Below, in pieces: positions 28,589 through 38,679 of a stretch of DNA of 64,000 nt (positions within the stretch are counted from its first letter, which is position 1; each line of letters starts with the position of its first letter). The notes under the pieces are model-generated. The model saw only the letters and a program-made list of their open reading frames with translations. It did not search any database and was not told where the DNA came from. The DNA comes from Rhodanobacter sp. C03 (GTDB taxonomy: Bacteria; Pseudomonadota; Gammaproteobacteria; Xanthomonadales; Rhodanobacteraceae): the NCBI RefSeq assembly GCF_002001175.1, contig NZ_MUNT01000001.1:1054001-1118000 (forward strand). The letters are read 5' to 3'. Both the position numbers and the translations under genes were made by a program.

Positions 28589-29464
28589 TTACTTGGCGGG
28601 TGCGCCGTCGTTGCGCGGACCACGGCCGCCATCACGGCCGCCGTCACGACGCGGAGCGCCAGCGCCCTTCTTCGGGGCGGCGTCGCGGCGCGGAGCCGGC
28701 TTGCGATCGATCTTGGCGACCGGGTTGCCTTCCTCGTCCAGTTCGACGAAGTCGTTGCCGTCGCCCTGGGCGGCAGCCGGAGCGGCAGCCTTGCCTTCGA
28801 GGATCGAGTCGGCGGCGGCGCGGGCGTACAGCTGAATCGCGCGGATCGCGTCGTCATTGCCCGGGATGGCGTAGTCGACCAGTTCCGGGTTGTAGTTGGT
28901 GTCGACCACGGCGATCACCGGGATGCCGAGCTTCTTGGCTTCCTGCACGGCGATGTCTTCGTGGCCGATGTCGATCACGAACAGCGCGTCGGGCAGACGG
29001 TTCATGTCCTTGATGCCGCCCAGCGAGGCCTGCAGCTTGTCGCGCTCGCGACGACGGGCCAGCACTTCGTGCTTGACCAGCTTCTCGAACGAACCGTCGG
29101 TCTCGGCCGCTTCCAGCTCTTTCAGACGCGACACGGACTGCTTGACGGTGCGGAAGTTGGTCAGCATGCCGCCGAGCCAGCGCGAGGTGACGAACGGCAT
29201 GCCGGCGCGTGCAGCCTCTTCGGCCAACGGCTCGCGGGCCGAACGCTTGGTGCCGACGAACAGCACGGTGCCGCGCTTCTGCGCCAGCGCCGACAGGAAA
29301 TTCATCGCGTCGGTGAACAGCGGGAGGGTCTTTTCGAGATTGATGATGTGGATCTTGCCGCGCGCACCGAAGATGTACGGGGCCATCTTGGGGTTCCAGT
29401 AACGGGTCTGGTGACCGAAATGGACGCCGGCTTCGAGCATCTGACGCATGGTGACTTGTGCCAT
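28589..29464 (-). CDS. rpsB: 30S ribosomal protein S2
   Basis: A 291-residue S2: [51 protein letters not shown] and [31 protein letters not shown] are all present. The ATG at 29464 has an AAGGAG ribosome-binding site. The C-terminal ~50 residues are an extra Arg/Gly/Ala/Pro-rich tail, longer than in E. coli, of unknown use. The 310-bp region upstream (29,465-29,774) is divergent with map. It should hold both promoters and an S2-regulated leader, but I could not define either confidently. Confidence 0.97.
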   Translation of the reverse strand: MAQVTMRQMLEAGVHFGHQTRYWNPKMAPYIFGARGKIHIINLEKTLPLFTDAMNFLSALAQKRGTVLFVGTKRSAREPLAEEAARAGMPFVTSRWLGGMLTNFRTVKQSVSRLKELEAAETDGSFEKLVKHEVLARRRERDKLQASLGGIKDMNRLPDALFVIDIGHEDIAVQEAKKLGIPVIAVVDTNYNPELVDYAIPGNDDAIRAIQLYARAAADSILEGKAAAPAAAQGDGNDFVELDEEGNPVAKIDRKPAPRRDAAPKKGAGAPRRDGGRDGGRGPRNDGAPAK

Positions 29465-29774
29465 GGGTGTAACTCCTTGCAATGGTCCTTGAAGGACCTG
29501 GGGGTTGGGACCTCCACGCATCCCCGGCTTCGACCGCGACTTGCCCGATTTTGTTGGTGGGCGTGCCGCAGCACCCCGAAGGCGGTGCCGATACGTGTGT
29601 GGCGTTGGTTGGGTGTTGTACCGCGGGGCGGTTACAATCCCGGTTCGCTTTGCGCTGGCCGACCGTCAAAACGGGTACGTCAGATCAGCAAAACTCCGAA
29701 ATTGTAGCCGGTACGCCGGCCGTGCGGCAAGTTGCTGGATTGCAACAGCTTCTGCCGCCCTATGAGTGGAACGC
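29465..29774. other. 310-bp divergent promoter region rpsB / map
   Basis: This stretch lies between two outward-facing genes. A TACAAT at about 29,633-29,638 on the plus strand is a possible -10 for map, but its -35 is weak. Direct GGTCC/GGACC inversions near 29,480-29,500 could form a small leader hairpin for rpsB. No ORF is convincing. Confidence 0.45.
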
Positions 29775-30539
29775 ATGGCTATCACCCTGAAATCTCCCGA
29801 AGACCTCGAAGGCATGCGCGTTGCCGGCAGGCTGGCGGCCGAAGTGCTGGCGATGCTGAAGGAGCACGTGAAGCCCGGCGTCACCACCGAGGAGCTGGAT
29901 CGGCTCGCCTACGAGCACATCGTCAACGTGCAGAAGGCGATTCCGGCCAATGTGGGCTACCACGGCTTTCCGAAGACCCTGTGCACTTCGGTCAACCACG
30001 TGATCTGCCATGGCATCCCGAACGAAGGGAAGGTGCTCAAGGACGGCGACATCGTCAATCTCGACGTTACTGTGATCAAGGACGGCTGGCACGGCGACAC
30101 CAGTCGCATGTACATCGCCGGCACCCCATCCGTGCTGGCCAAGCGCCTGGTCGACACCACGTTCGAAGCGATGATGTGCGGCATCCGCACGGTGCGTCCG
30201 GGTGCCACGCTGGGCGACGTCGGCCACGCAATCCAGCAGCACGCCGAAGCGGCCGGTTTCTCGGTGGTGCGTGAGTACTGTGGCCACGGCATCGGCAAGG
30301 TCTACCACGACGAGCCGCAGGTGCTGCACTACGGCAAGCCCGGCACCGGCGTCGAGTTGAAGAAGGGCATGACCTTCACCATCGAGCCGATGATCAACGC
30401 CGGCAAGCCGCAGACCAAACAGCTGCCCGATGGCTGGACCGTGGTGACCAAGGATCATTCGCTGTCGGCGCAATGGGAACACACTATCGCGGTGACCGAC
30501 GACGGCTACGAGATCCTCACGGCATGGCCGGACGCCTGA
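29775..30539 (+). CDS. map: Type I methionine aminopeptidase
   Basis: A 254-residue metallopeptidase that removes the initiator Met. The five metal ligands fit GDIVNLDVTVIKDGWHGDTSRMY (two Asp), YCGHGIGKVYHDEP (His), FTIEPMINAG (Glu) and WEHTIAVTDDG (Glu). The ATG at 29775 (MAITLKSP) is used; a GTG nine bases earlier is less likely. It is divergent from rpsB, as in many gammaproteobacteria, and is followed by a small membrane protein and glnD. Confidence 0.96.
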   Translation: MAITLKSPEDLEGMRVAGRLAAEVLAMLKEHVKPGVTTEELDRLAYEHIVNVQKAIPANVGYHGFPKTLCTSVNHVICHGIPNEGKVLKDGDIVNLDVTVIKDGWHGDTSRMYIAGTPSVLAKRLVDTTFEAMMCGIRTVRPGATLGDVGHAIQQHAEAAGFSVVREYCGHGIGKVYHDEPQVLHYGKPGTGVELKKGMTFTIEPMINAGKPQTKQLPDGWTVVTKDHSLSAQWEHTIAVTDDGYEILTAWPDA

Positions 30540-30569
30540 TCTACTGATCTGGAAGGAAGCGGGAAACTC

Positions 30570-30851
30570 ATGAATTACCTTTTTCTCGCTTCCCTGGCGG
30601 TGATATTTCTCGTCATCCTGTGGCTTCCGGCATGCTCGGTTGCGATCTGGCTGAGAGGGCTACGCGTTCCAAAGCCGTTTTCCGGACTGTGGGTTATCTG
30701 GCCGGCGCAATTGGTTATCGCTGTTGGCTTGATCTTTCTTTCTGATTTCATGGGACTGCACAATCCTGCCGGTTACTCTCTGGCCATTGCGGTAGGGACA
30801 AGTATCGTTGGAGCTTGCGCCTTGTGGCGGTGGCAACGTCCTGCCCTTTGA
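30570..30851 (+). CDS. Small membrane protein, 93 residues, unrecognised
   Basis: Three hydrophobic segments are visible (about residues 4-28, 41-60 and 66-84), separated by a basic loop (RGLRVPKP). The ATG at 30570 is preceded by GGAAGGAAGCGGGAAA, a good ribosome-binding region. No family is recognised. Base use is lower in GC than its neighbours map and glnD, so it may be a later insertion. It lies between map and glnD on the same strand. Confidence 0.6.
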   Translation: MNYLFLASLAVIFLVILWLPACSVAIWLRGLRVPKPFSGLWVIWPAQLVIAVGLIFLSDFMGLHNPAGYSLAIAVGTSIVGACALWRWQRPAL

Positions 30852-30880
30852 GCTGATGCGATTCATCTGCGCCGGAATTC

Positions 30881-33529
30881 GTGATCATAGAAACCACTCA
30901 CTCCACCCTGCCGCCGCTGCCGCGCCTGCCGGTGGCGGTGCCGCGTTCGGGTGTCTCTGCCGAGGCACGTCGTGCGCTGCGGCAGTTGCTGGGCGACGTC
31001 GACCGGGCACTTGCTACGGCATTCAGGGACGGGGCCGATGCCAGCGTGCTCGCACGGCGGCGCGGCGAGTCAGTCGAGCGGGTGGTGGCGCACGTGTGGA
31101 TGGCCTGTCTCGGCGAAGTCAGCGGGGCGGCGCTGTTCGCCGTCGGTGGCTTCGGTCGCAGCTTGCTGTTTCCCTGTTCGGACGTGGACCTGCTAGCGCT
31201 GGTCAGCGTGTCCGAACCGGCACGTCTGCGCGCCCTGGAACAATTCTTCGCCACGCTGTGGGATGTCGGCCTGAAGGTCGGTCACGCCGTGCGCAATCCG
31301 GTGCAGTGCCGCACGCTGGCCGCACAGGACGCCAGCGTGTTCACCAGTTTGCTGGATGCGCGGCGGCTGGCTGGCGATCCGGCGTTTGATGCTTGTCTGC
31401 GTGCCATCGTCGATGACCCTGTCTTGTGGCCGCCGCGCGAGTATCTGGCCGCCCGGCTGGCCGAGCGTGATGCGCGGCATGCTCGCTACGACGACACCGC
31501 CTACAACCTCGAGCCGAACCTCAAGGATGGCCCGGGTGGTCTGCGCACGCTAGATTCGTTGCGCTGGCTGGGTCGACGGCTGGCGCATGCGGACGACCTG
31601 TCCGGCATGGTGGCGGAGGGCTTGCTCGATCCCGCCGAGCAGTTCGCGCTGGAACAGTCCGAGGCAACGCTGCGCCGCTATCGCTACGCCTTGCATCTTG
31701 AGGCTGGCCGCCCCGAGGAGCGGCTGCTGTTCGACTATCAGCGTGCACTGGCCGCGCGACTGGGTTTCGAGGACGAGCACGCGAGGAACCTCGGCGTCGA
31801 GCAGTTCATGCAGGGCTATTACCGTGCGGCCAGTCAGGTTGAGCGGCTCGGCGTGCAGGTGGCCGAACGTTTCGAGGAGATGCTGGAATCGCCCAGCGAG
31901 GGGGAGTCGGTCGGTGCCGACTTCATGCGCTATGGCAAGCGGATAGCGGCGCGCGATTCGCAGCTGTTCATGCGGCGGCCGTCCGCGCTGGTGGAGATCT
32001 TCATCGCACGGCTGGACCAGCCAGGCGTAATCGGCTTCAGTGCCGACACGATGCGGCGCATCCACCAGGCCACCGCGGTGCATGGCGACGCGCTGGCGGA
32101 TGACCGCGAGGTGCTGGCGGCCTTCATGCAACTGCTGCGCCGCGGGGCGCCGGCGGTGGAAGCGCTGTGGCGAATGAACCGACATGGACTGCTGGCGGCG
32201 ATCCTGCCGGCGTTCGGCAAAGTGTTCGGGCGCATGCAGTACGACCTTTTCCACGTCTACACGGTCGACGAACATACCTTGCGCGTGCTGCGCAACATGG
32301 CGCGGTTTGCCGACCCGGCGGCGCAACGCGAGTTTCCGCTCGGCTGCGAAATCTGGGCCGGGCTGCCGACGCCGGAAGTGCTGCTGCTGGCTGCACTGTT
32401 CCACGACATCGCCAAGGGGCGCGGCGGCGATCACTCGGTATTGGGTGAAGAGGATGCGCGTGCGTTTTGCACACGACTTGGTTTGCCGCCTGGAGACGTC
32501 GAGCGGGTGGCCTGGCTGGTCCGCTGGCACTTGCTGATGAGTACTACCGCGCAGCGTCAGGACATCACCGATCCGGATGTGGTGCATCGGTTCGCTGAAC
32601 TGGTCGGTGACCGCGAGCGGCTTGGCCAGCTGTACCTGCTGACGATTGCCGACATCATCGGGACCAGCCCGCGGCTGTGGAACGGCTGGAAGGATCGCTT
32701 GTTGTCCGACCTGTATACCAGTACCCGCTATGCCTTGCGCAGTGAGGTAGAACTGCCGCGTGACATCGGTGTGCGCGTGCGCGAATGCTCCGATTACGCA
32801 CTGGCCCTGCTGATGAACGATGGCTACGCCGAAGCCGATGTCGTGCGCGTCTGGCTGGACTTTCCGCAGCTCAGCTTCCTGCGCCATCGACCCGAGCAGA
32901 TCGCCTGGCAGACCACCGCGATCCTGCGTGCCCAGGGCGAGCTGCCGCTGGTCGTGGTGCATCCGCTGTCGGTGCGTGGCAGCACCGAATTGTTTGTGTA
33001 TGCGCCCGATCGCGATGGCCTGTTCGCCACGGTCACCGCGGTGCTGGATCGCCTGCGTTTCTCGGTGATGGAGTCGCGCATCCTCAGTTCACCGACGGGC
33101 ATGGCGTTGGACACCTTCCTGCTACTCGACGCGGACAGTCAGCAGCCGGTCAGTGCGGGGCGGGCGGAGGAGCTGCAGCAACGACTGCAACGTGCGTTGA
33201 TACTGTCCAGCGGCGTGCAGCCGAGCAAGCGCGGCATGTCACGCCATCAGAAGCATTTCCAGATGACACCGCAGATCAGTTTCCACGCTGCCGGCGACCG
33301 CACCCAGTTGGCCCTGGTCGGCACCGACCGTCCTGGCCTGCTCGCCGCGGTGGCGCAGATCATGTTGAGCACCGAGGTACGCGTACATGACGCGCGCATC
33401 GCGACGTTCGGCGAACGTGTCGAGGATTTCTTCCAGCTGACCGATCGTCACAATGCGCCGCTTGGCACGGCGCAGCAGGAGCGCCTGTTGCAGGCCCTGC
33501 TGGAACGGATCGGGCCAGCTGCGGACTGA
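30881..33529 (+). CDS. glnD: Bifunctional [protein-PII] uridylyltransferase / uridylyl-removing enzyme
   Basis: An 882-residue nitrogen sensor that uridylylates PII when glutamine is low and reverses this when it is high. The nucleotidyltransferase motif is AVGGFGRSLLFPCSDVDLLAL near residue 87. The HD domain (LLAALFHDIAKGRGGDHSVLGEEDA) lies near 505. Two ACT domains at the C-terminus (ELFVYAPDRDGLFATVTAVLD and QLALVGTDRPGLLAAVAQI) sense glutamine. The start is GTG at 30881 without an obvious ribosome-binding site. The usual gammaproteobacterial map-glnD order is kept apart from the inserted small gene. Confidence 0.96.
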   Translation: MIIETTHSTLPPLPRLPVAVPRSGVSAEARRALRQLLGDVDRALATAFRDGADASVLARRRGESVERVVAHVWMACLGEVSGAALFAVGGFGRSLLFPCSDVDLLALVSVSEPARLRALEQFFATLWDVGLKVGHAVRNPVQCRTLAAQDASVFTSLLDARRLAGDPAFDACLRAIVDDPVLWPPREYLAARLAERDARHARYDDTAYNLEPNLKDGPGGLRTLDSLRWLGRRLAHADDLSGMVAEGLLDPAEQFALEQSEATLRRYRYALHLEAGRPEERLLFDYQRALAARLGFEDEHARNLGVEQFMQGYYRAASQVERLGVQVAERFEEMLESPSEGESVGADFMRYGKRIAARDSQLFMRRPSALVEIFIARLDQPGVIGFSADTMRRIHQATAVHGDALADDREVLAAFMQLLRRGAPAVEALWRMNRHGLLAAILPAFGKVFGRMQYDLFHVYTVDEHTLRVLRNMARFADPAAQREFPLGCEIWAGLPTPEVLLLAALFHDIAKGRGGDHSVLGEEDARAFCTRLGLPPGDVERVAWLVRWHLLMSTTAQRQDITDPDVVHRFAELVGDRERLGQLYLLTIADIIGTSPRLWNGWKDRLLSDLYTSTRYALRSEVELPRDIGVRVRECSDYALALLMNDGYAEADVVRVWLDFPQLSFLRHRPEQIAWQTTAILRAQGELPLVVVHPLSVRGSTELFVYAPDRDGLFATVTAVLDRLRFSVMESRILSSPTGMALDTFLLLDADSQQPVSAGRAEELQQRLQRALILSSGVQPSKRGMSRHQKHFQMTPQISFHAAGDRTQLALVGTDRPGLLAAVAQIMLSTEVRVHDARIATFGERVEDFFQLTDRHNAPLGTAQQERLLQALLERIGPAAD

Positions 33530-33611
33530 ACGCCGCAGTGCCGGCGTGGGTCGGCGCGCTCGCGTTATCATCGCGCCGCTGCGCGTTGCAGTGCCTGCCG
33601 GTGATTCCATC

Positions 33612-34061
33612 GTGATCTATCCGTTGATCAAGTCGCTGCACCTGTTGTTTGTCATCGCGTGGATGGCCACGGTGTTCTATCTGCCGCGGATCCTGGTGAA
33701 CCTGGCCGAGACCGGCAACGAACCGGCGGTGCAGGCGCGCCTGCAGTTGATGGGGCGACGGCTGTACAAGTTCGGCCACAACATGTTCGGTCTCGCGTTC
33801 CTGTTCGGGCTGACCTTGTGGCAGGGCTGGCGCATGTTTCCTGCAGCGTTGCCGAACGTGACGGCAGGCATGCACTGGATCGACGCCAAGCTGACCCTGG
33901 TGGCGGTGTTGCTGGTCTATTTCATCTGCTGCGGCCGCCTTCTCAAGCGGACGGCCAGCGGTGTCGCGTTGCCGCCATCGCGGACGTTGCGCTGGCTCAA
34001 TGAATTGCCGGTGCTGCTGTTGCTGGCGGTGCTCTATCTGGTGCTGGCCAAGCCGTTCTGA
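33612..34061 (+). CDS. HemJ/CopD-like integral membrane protein
   Basis: A 149-residue protein with four hydrophobic segments. SLHLLFVIAWMATVFYLPRILV at the N-terminus and MHWIDAKLTLVAVLLVYF in the middle resemble the UPF0093/HemJ family, the oxygen-independent protoporphyrinogen oxidase of many bacteria lacking HemG or HemY. Relatives are also annotated as CopD family. The first His and the Lys in DAKLTL match family-conserved positions. The start is GTG at 33612, chosen by family length. Function as a haem-pathway enzyme is inference. Confidence 0.7.
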   Translation: MIYPLIKSLHLLFVIAWMATVFYLPRILVNLAETGNEPAVQARLQLMGRRLYKFGHNMFGLAFLFGLTLWQGWRMFPAALPNVTAGMHWIDAKLTLVAVLLVYFICCGRLLKRTASGVALPPSRTLRWLNELPVLLLLAVLYLVLAKPF

Positions 34062-34166
34062 GTAAGGTTGCGGGGCAAGGATTGACCGCGGATTTGGGCT
34101 AAACTAGTGTTTCGGCTACATCCATCAGACAAGGTGGCCTGCGTCCGCGCTGGCCGAGTGTGCGAC

Positions 34167-34241
34167 ATGGCAACTACCCGCTTCCACTGCTGATCCCACT
34201 ACGCCTTGGTATTTTTCAAAGAAGGGCGGATGCCCTTTTTT
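34167..34241 (+). promoter_or_regulatory. Possible thrS leader: 8-codon ORF plus terminator-like hairpin
   Basis: A tiny ORF (34,167-34,193) encodes MATTRFHC with two adjacent Thr codons. It is followed by a 6-bp stem, AAGGGC / GCCCTT (34,222-34,237), with a 4-base loop and a U6 run, ending 21 bp before the thrS ATG. The hairpin lies too close to thrS to be only the terminator of the upstream gene, so attenuation of thrS is plausible. No antiterminator was worked out. Confidence 0.5.
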
Positions 34242-34262
34242 GCTTTTCAGAGAATGGTTCCC

Positions 34263-36164
34263 ATGATTGAGATCACGCTACCCGACGGCAGCAAGCGGCC
34301 GTTCGATCACCCCGTTACCGTGCAGGACGTGGCCGCCTCGATTGGCGCCGGTCTGGCCAAGGCAACCCTGGCTGGCAAGGTCGACGGCCAGCTGGTGGAT
34401 GCCAGCTTCCCGATCGAGCACGATGCCAGCCTGCAGATCGTCACCGACAAGAGCCCCGAGGCGCTGGAAATCCTGCGTCACTCCACCGCGCACCTGATGG
34501 GGCAGGCCGTGCAGCGCCTGTACCCCGGCGCGCAGGTCACGATTGGCCCGGTGATCGACAACGGCTTTTTCTACGACTTCGCCTACGAGCGTCCTTTCAC
34601 GCCGGACGATCTGCCGAAGATTGAGGCGGAGATGGAGAAGATCGTCGCCGAACAACTGCCGGTGACGCGCAGCGTGAAGTCGCGCGACGAGGCAGTGGCG
34701 TTCTTCCGCGGTCTGGGCGAGAACTACAAGGCCGAGATCATCGAGTCGATTCCGTCCGATGAGCCACTGTCGCTGTATTCGCAGGGTGAGTTCACCGATC
34801 TGTGCCGCGGCCCGCACGTGCCGAACACCGGCAAGCTGCGCGCGTTCAAGCTGATGAAGGTGGCCGGTGCCTATTGGCGCGGCGATTCCAACAACGCGAT
34901 GCTGACCCGTATCTACGGCACGGCATGGTTGAACGACAAGGAACTGAAGGCTTACCTGCTTCAGCTGGAAGAAGCCGAGAAGCGCGATCATCGCAAGATC
35001 GGCAAGCAGCTCGACCTGTTCCATCAACAGGAAGAAAGCCCGGGCATGGTGTTCTGGCACCCGAACGGCTGGGCGATCTGGCAGGCCGTGGAGCAGTACA
35101 TGCGCGGCGTGTACAAGCGCAGCGGCTACCAGGAAGTGCGTTGCCCGATGGTGCTGGACGTGTCGCTGTGGAAGAAGTCCGGGCACTGGGACAACTACGC
35201 CGAGAACATGTTCTTCACCGAATCGGAGAAGCACACTTACGCGCTGAAGCCGATGAACTGTCCTGGCCATGTGCAGGTGTTCAACACCGGCCTGCACAGC
35301 TATCGCGAGTTGCCGATCCGCTACGGCGAATTCGGTGGCTGCCACCGCAACGAGCCATCGGGTGCGCTGCACGGCATCATGCGCGTGCGTGCGTTTACCC
35401 AGGACGACGGCCATATCTTCTGCATGCCCGAGCAGGTCGAGCCGGAAGTCACTGCATTTCATTTGCAGGCGATGAAGGTGTATGCCGATTTCGGTTTCAC
35501 CGATCTGGCGATCAAGCTGGCACTGCGGCCGGAAAAGCGCATCGGTTCCGACGAATTCTGGGATCGCACCGAGGAGATGCTGCGTCGTGCGCTGCGCGCG
35601 GCCGGCGTCGAATGGGAAGAATTGCCGGGCGAGGGCGCGTTTTACGCCCCGAAGATCGAATACCACCTCAAGGACTCGATTGGCCGCGCCTGGCAGGTCG
35701 GTACCATGCAGGTCGATTTCATGATGCCCGAGCGCCTGGGCGCCGAATATGTGGATGAACACTCGCAGAAACAGCATCCTGCGATGCTGCATCGGGCGAT
35801 CGTGGGCTCGATGGAGCGCTTCATCGGCATCCTGATCGAGCACCATGCCGGCCTGCTGCCGACTTGGCTGGCTCCGATACAGGCGGTGGTGCTCAATATC
35901 ACCGATGCGCAGGGCGATTACGTCAGTCAGGTGACGCAAACCCTTGTCGACAAAGGTTTCCGGGTACAATCGGATTTGCGCAACGAGAAAGTCGGCTATA
36001 AAATCCGCGAGCATACGATGCAGAAAGTGCCTTATCTCCTCGTGGTCGGTGACCGCGAAAAAGAGACGGGTGCGGTTTCCGTGCGTACCCGCTCGGGCGA
36101 GGATCTGGGCAGCATGCCGCTGGCCGATTTCGTTGAGCGACTGGTGACCGAAACCCGGCGCTGA
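34263..36164 (+). CDS. thrS: Threonyl-tRNA synthetase
   Basis: A 633-residue class II synthetase. The TGS domain leads ([14 protein letters not shown]). The editing domain follows ([28 protein letters not shown]). The catalytic core has motif 2 ([36 protein letters not shown]) and zinc-binding Cys in LKPMNCPGH. The anticodon-binding domain ends the protein. The ATG at 34263 is the conserved start. It opens the thrS-infC-rpmI-rplT-pheST-ihfA cluster. Confidence 0.97.
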   Translation: MIEITLPDGSKRPFDHPVTVQDVAASIGAGLAKATLAGKVDGQLVDASFPIEHDASLQIVTDKSPEALEILRHSTAHLMGQAVQRLYPGAQVTIGPVIDNGFFYDFAYERPFTPDDLPKIEAEMEKIVAEQLPVTRSVKSRDEAVAFFRGLGENYKAEIIESIPSDEPLSLYSQGEFTDLCRGPHVPNTGKLRAFKLMKVAGAYWRGDSNNAMLTRIYGTAWLNDKELKAYLLQLEEAEKRDHRKIGKQLDLFHQQEESPGMVFWHPNGWAIWQAVEQYMRGVYKRSGYQEVRCPMVLDVSLWKKSGHWDNYAENMFFTESEKHTYALKPMNCPGHVQVFNTGLHSYRELPIRYGEFGGCHRNEPSGALHGIMRVRAFTQDDGHIFCMPEQVEPEVTAFHLQAMKVYADFGFTDLAIKLALRPEKRIGSDEFWDRTEEMLRRALRAAGVEWEELPGEGAFYAPKIEYHLKDSIGRAWQVGTMQVDFMMPERLGAEYVDEHSQKQHPAMLHRAIVGSMERFIGILIEHHAGLLPTWLAPIQAVVLNITDAQGDYVSQVTQTLVDKGFRVQSDLRNEKVGYKIREHTMQKVPYLLVVGDREKETGAVSVRTRSGEDLGSMPLADFVERLVTETRR

Positions 36165-36208
36165 GCGCCGATCGGTCAGTTTCATTACTTCTTCTGGAGG
36201 ATCGTGGT

Positions 36209-36736
36209 ATCGCTACCACCGACAACAAGGGCAACCGTCGTAACTTGGAAATCCGCGTTCCGCGGGTTCGTGTGATTGGTGCCGAGGCAGAGCAGCTCGG
36301 TATCCTGACCCGTGACGAGGCACTCGCGCTGGCGCAGGAAGCTGGCATGGATCTGGTCGAGATCCAGCCGAACGGCGACCCGCCGGTCTGCCGCATCATG
36401 GATTACGGCAAGTTCAAGTTCGAAGCCCAGAAGAAGGCGCAGGCCGCCAAGAAGAAGCAGAAACAGGTCGAGATCAAGGAAGTGAAGTTCCGTCCGGTCA
36501 CGGACGTGGGCGACTACCAGATCAAGCTGCGCAACATGCTTCGCTTCCTCGAGGAAGGCGACAAGGTCAAGGTCACCATCCGCTTCCGTGGTCGCGAGAT
36601 GTCGCACCAGGACTTGGGCCAGAACCTGGCCAAGAAGATCCAGGAAGACGTCGGCGAGAACGGCCAGATCGAGTCGTTTCCGCGGCTCGAAGGGCGCCAG
36701 ATGGTCATGATGATCGGCCCCAAGAAGAAGCAGTAA
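36209..36736 (+). CDS. infC: Translation initiation factor IF-3, AUC start codon
   Basis: A 175-residue IF-3 that keeps ribosomal subunits apart and checks start codons. The N-domain ([22 protein letters not shown]...[25 protein letters not shown]) and C-domain ([30 protein letters not shown]) are complete. No ATG precedes the conserved region. An in-frame ATC at 36209 sits 8 bases after GGAGG (36,196-36,200) and gives the N-terminus (M)[12 protein letters not shown] rare start codon in infC is known from E. coli (AUU), where IF-3 represses its own translation; the same control is inferred here. A TTG at 36245 would remove conserved residues. Confidence 0.92.
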   Translation: MATTDNKGNRRNLEIRVPRVRVIGAEAEQLGILTRDEALALAQEAGMDLVEIQPNGDPPVCRIMDYGKFKFEAQKKAQAAKKKQKQVEIKEVKFRPVTDVGDYQIKLRNMLRFLEEGDKVKVTIRFRGREMSHQDLGQNLAKKIQEDVGENGQIESFPRLEGRQMVMMIGPKKKQ

Positions 36737-36740
36737 GACA

Positions 36741-36766
36741 AACGGCGACCCACAGGTCGCCGTTTT
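36741..36766 (+). terminator. Terminator/attenuator after infC
   Basis: A 10-bp inverted repeat, AACGGCGACC / GGTCGCCGTT, with a CACA loop, directly after the infC stop and followed by a short U-run. Confidence 0.8.
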
Positions 36767-36786
36767 CATGTCGACGTCTGCATAAC

Positions 36787-36963
36787 TGGTATCTGGCAGG
36801 TTTAATCCGTATAATCGGCGGTTCGACCCGCAGGAAGGGTCGTGAACCGATCGCGGCAGGACGGAAAGAGTGGTCCAGACTCACAGAGGATGGGATCACC
36901 GCCAGATCAGTCAGAAACCGGGGTCGCCTTATGGCAGGCGTATTCCACACATGGAGCATTTTC
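36787..36963 (+). promoter_or_regulatory. Promoter and structured leader of rpmI-rplT
   Basis: A consensus -10 TATAAT at 36,810-36,815 has only a weak -35 about 17 bases upstream. Downstream, GGTTCGACCC (36,820-36,829) pairs with GGGTCGTGAACC (36,837-36,848), allowing a bulge, at the start of a roughly 150-base leader without a convincing ORF. In E. coli, L20 represses rpmI-rplT through a structured leader; an equivalent here is plausible. The exact fold was not derived. Confidence 0.55.
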
Positions 36964-37161
36964 ATGCCCAAGATCAAGACCAACCGGGCGGCGGCGAAGC
37001 GTTTTCGCAAGACCGCGTCGGGCAAAATCAAGTGCGGCCACGCCTTCAAGTCACACATCCTGACCAAGAAGTCGACCAAGCGTAAGCGAGGTCTGCGTGC
37101 ACCGAATCATCTGAAGGCGTGCGACACCAAGGGTGTAGCGCGCATGTTGCCGTACTTGTAA
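36964..37161 (+). CDS. rpmI: 50S ribosomal protein L35
   Basis: A 65-residue basic protein, [23 protein letters not shown] at the N-terminus, then [15 protein letters not shown]. The ATG at 36964 is the conserved start; the frame to 36931 is an artefact. rplT follows after 16 bp, and the two are usually expressed together under L20 control. Confidence 0.97.
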   Translation: MPKIKTNRAAAKRFRKTASGKIKCGHAFKSHILTKKSTKRKRGLRAPNHLKACDTKGVARMLPYL

Positions 37162-37177
37162 GACGAGGAGATAAACC

Positions 37178-37537
37178 ATGGCTCGTGTAAAGCGTGGCGT
37201 TACCGCCCGTCGTCGTCACAAGAAAGTTATCGGTCGTGCCAAGGGCTATTACAACGCCCGCCGCAAGGTCTTCCGCGTTGCCAACCAGGCCGTCATCAAG
37301 GCTGGTCAGTACGCCTATATCGGCCGCAAGCAGCGCAAGCGTCAGTTCCGCGCTCTGTGGATCGTCCGTATCAACGCCGCTGCGCGTATGTTCGGTCTGT
37401 CCTATAGCCGCCTGATCAATGGCCTGAGCAAGGCTGGTATCACGGTCGACCGCAAGGTCCTCGCTGATATCGCCGTGCACGACATCAAGGCGTTTGAAGT
37501 GATCGCCGAGAAAGCGAAGGCCAGTCTGGCCGCTTGA
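37178..37537 (+). CDS. rplT: 50S ribosomal protein L20
   Basis: A 119-residue 23S rRNA-binding protein, essential early in 50S assembly, and a translational repressor of its own operon in E. coli. [25 protein letters not shown] and the globular C-terminal part ([26 protein letters not shown]) are standard. The ribosome-binding site GAGGAG lies before the ATG at 37178. Confidence 0.98.
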   Translation: MARVKRGVTARRRHKKVIGRAKGYYNARRKVFRVANQAVIKAGQYAYIGRKQRKRQFRALWIVRINAAARMFGLSYSRLINGLSKAGITVDRKVLADIAVHDIKAFEVIAEKAKASLAA

Positions 37538-37574
37538 TCGTCGGACGCTCCTGCGTCAGCACGATATGATGTAA

Positions 37575-38642
<1,068 letters not shown>

Positions 38643-38679
38643 TTCCTTGTATTGAGCTGGGCCAGCAGGAAAAGACACG

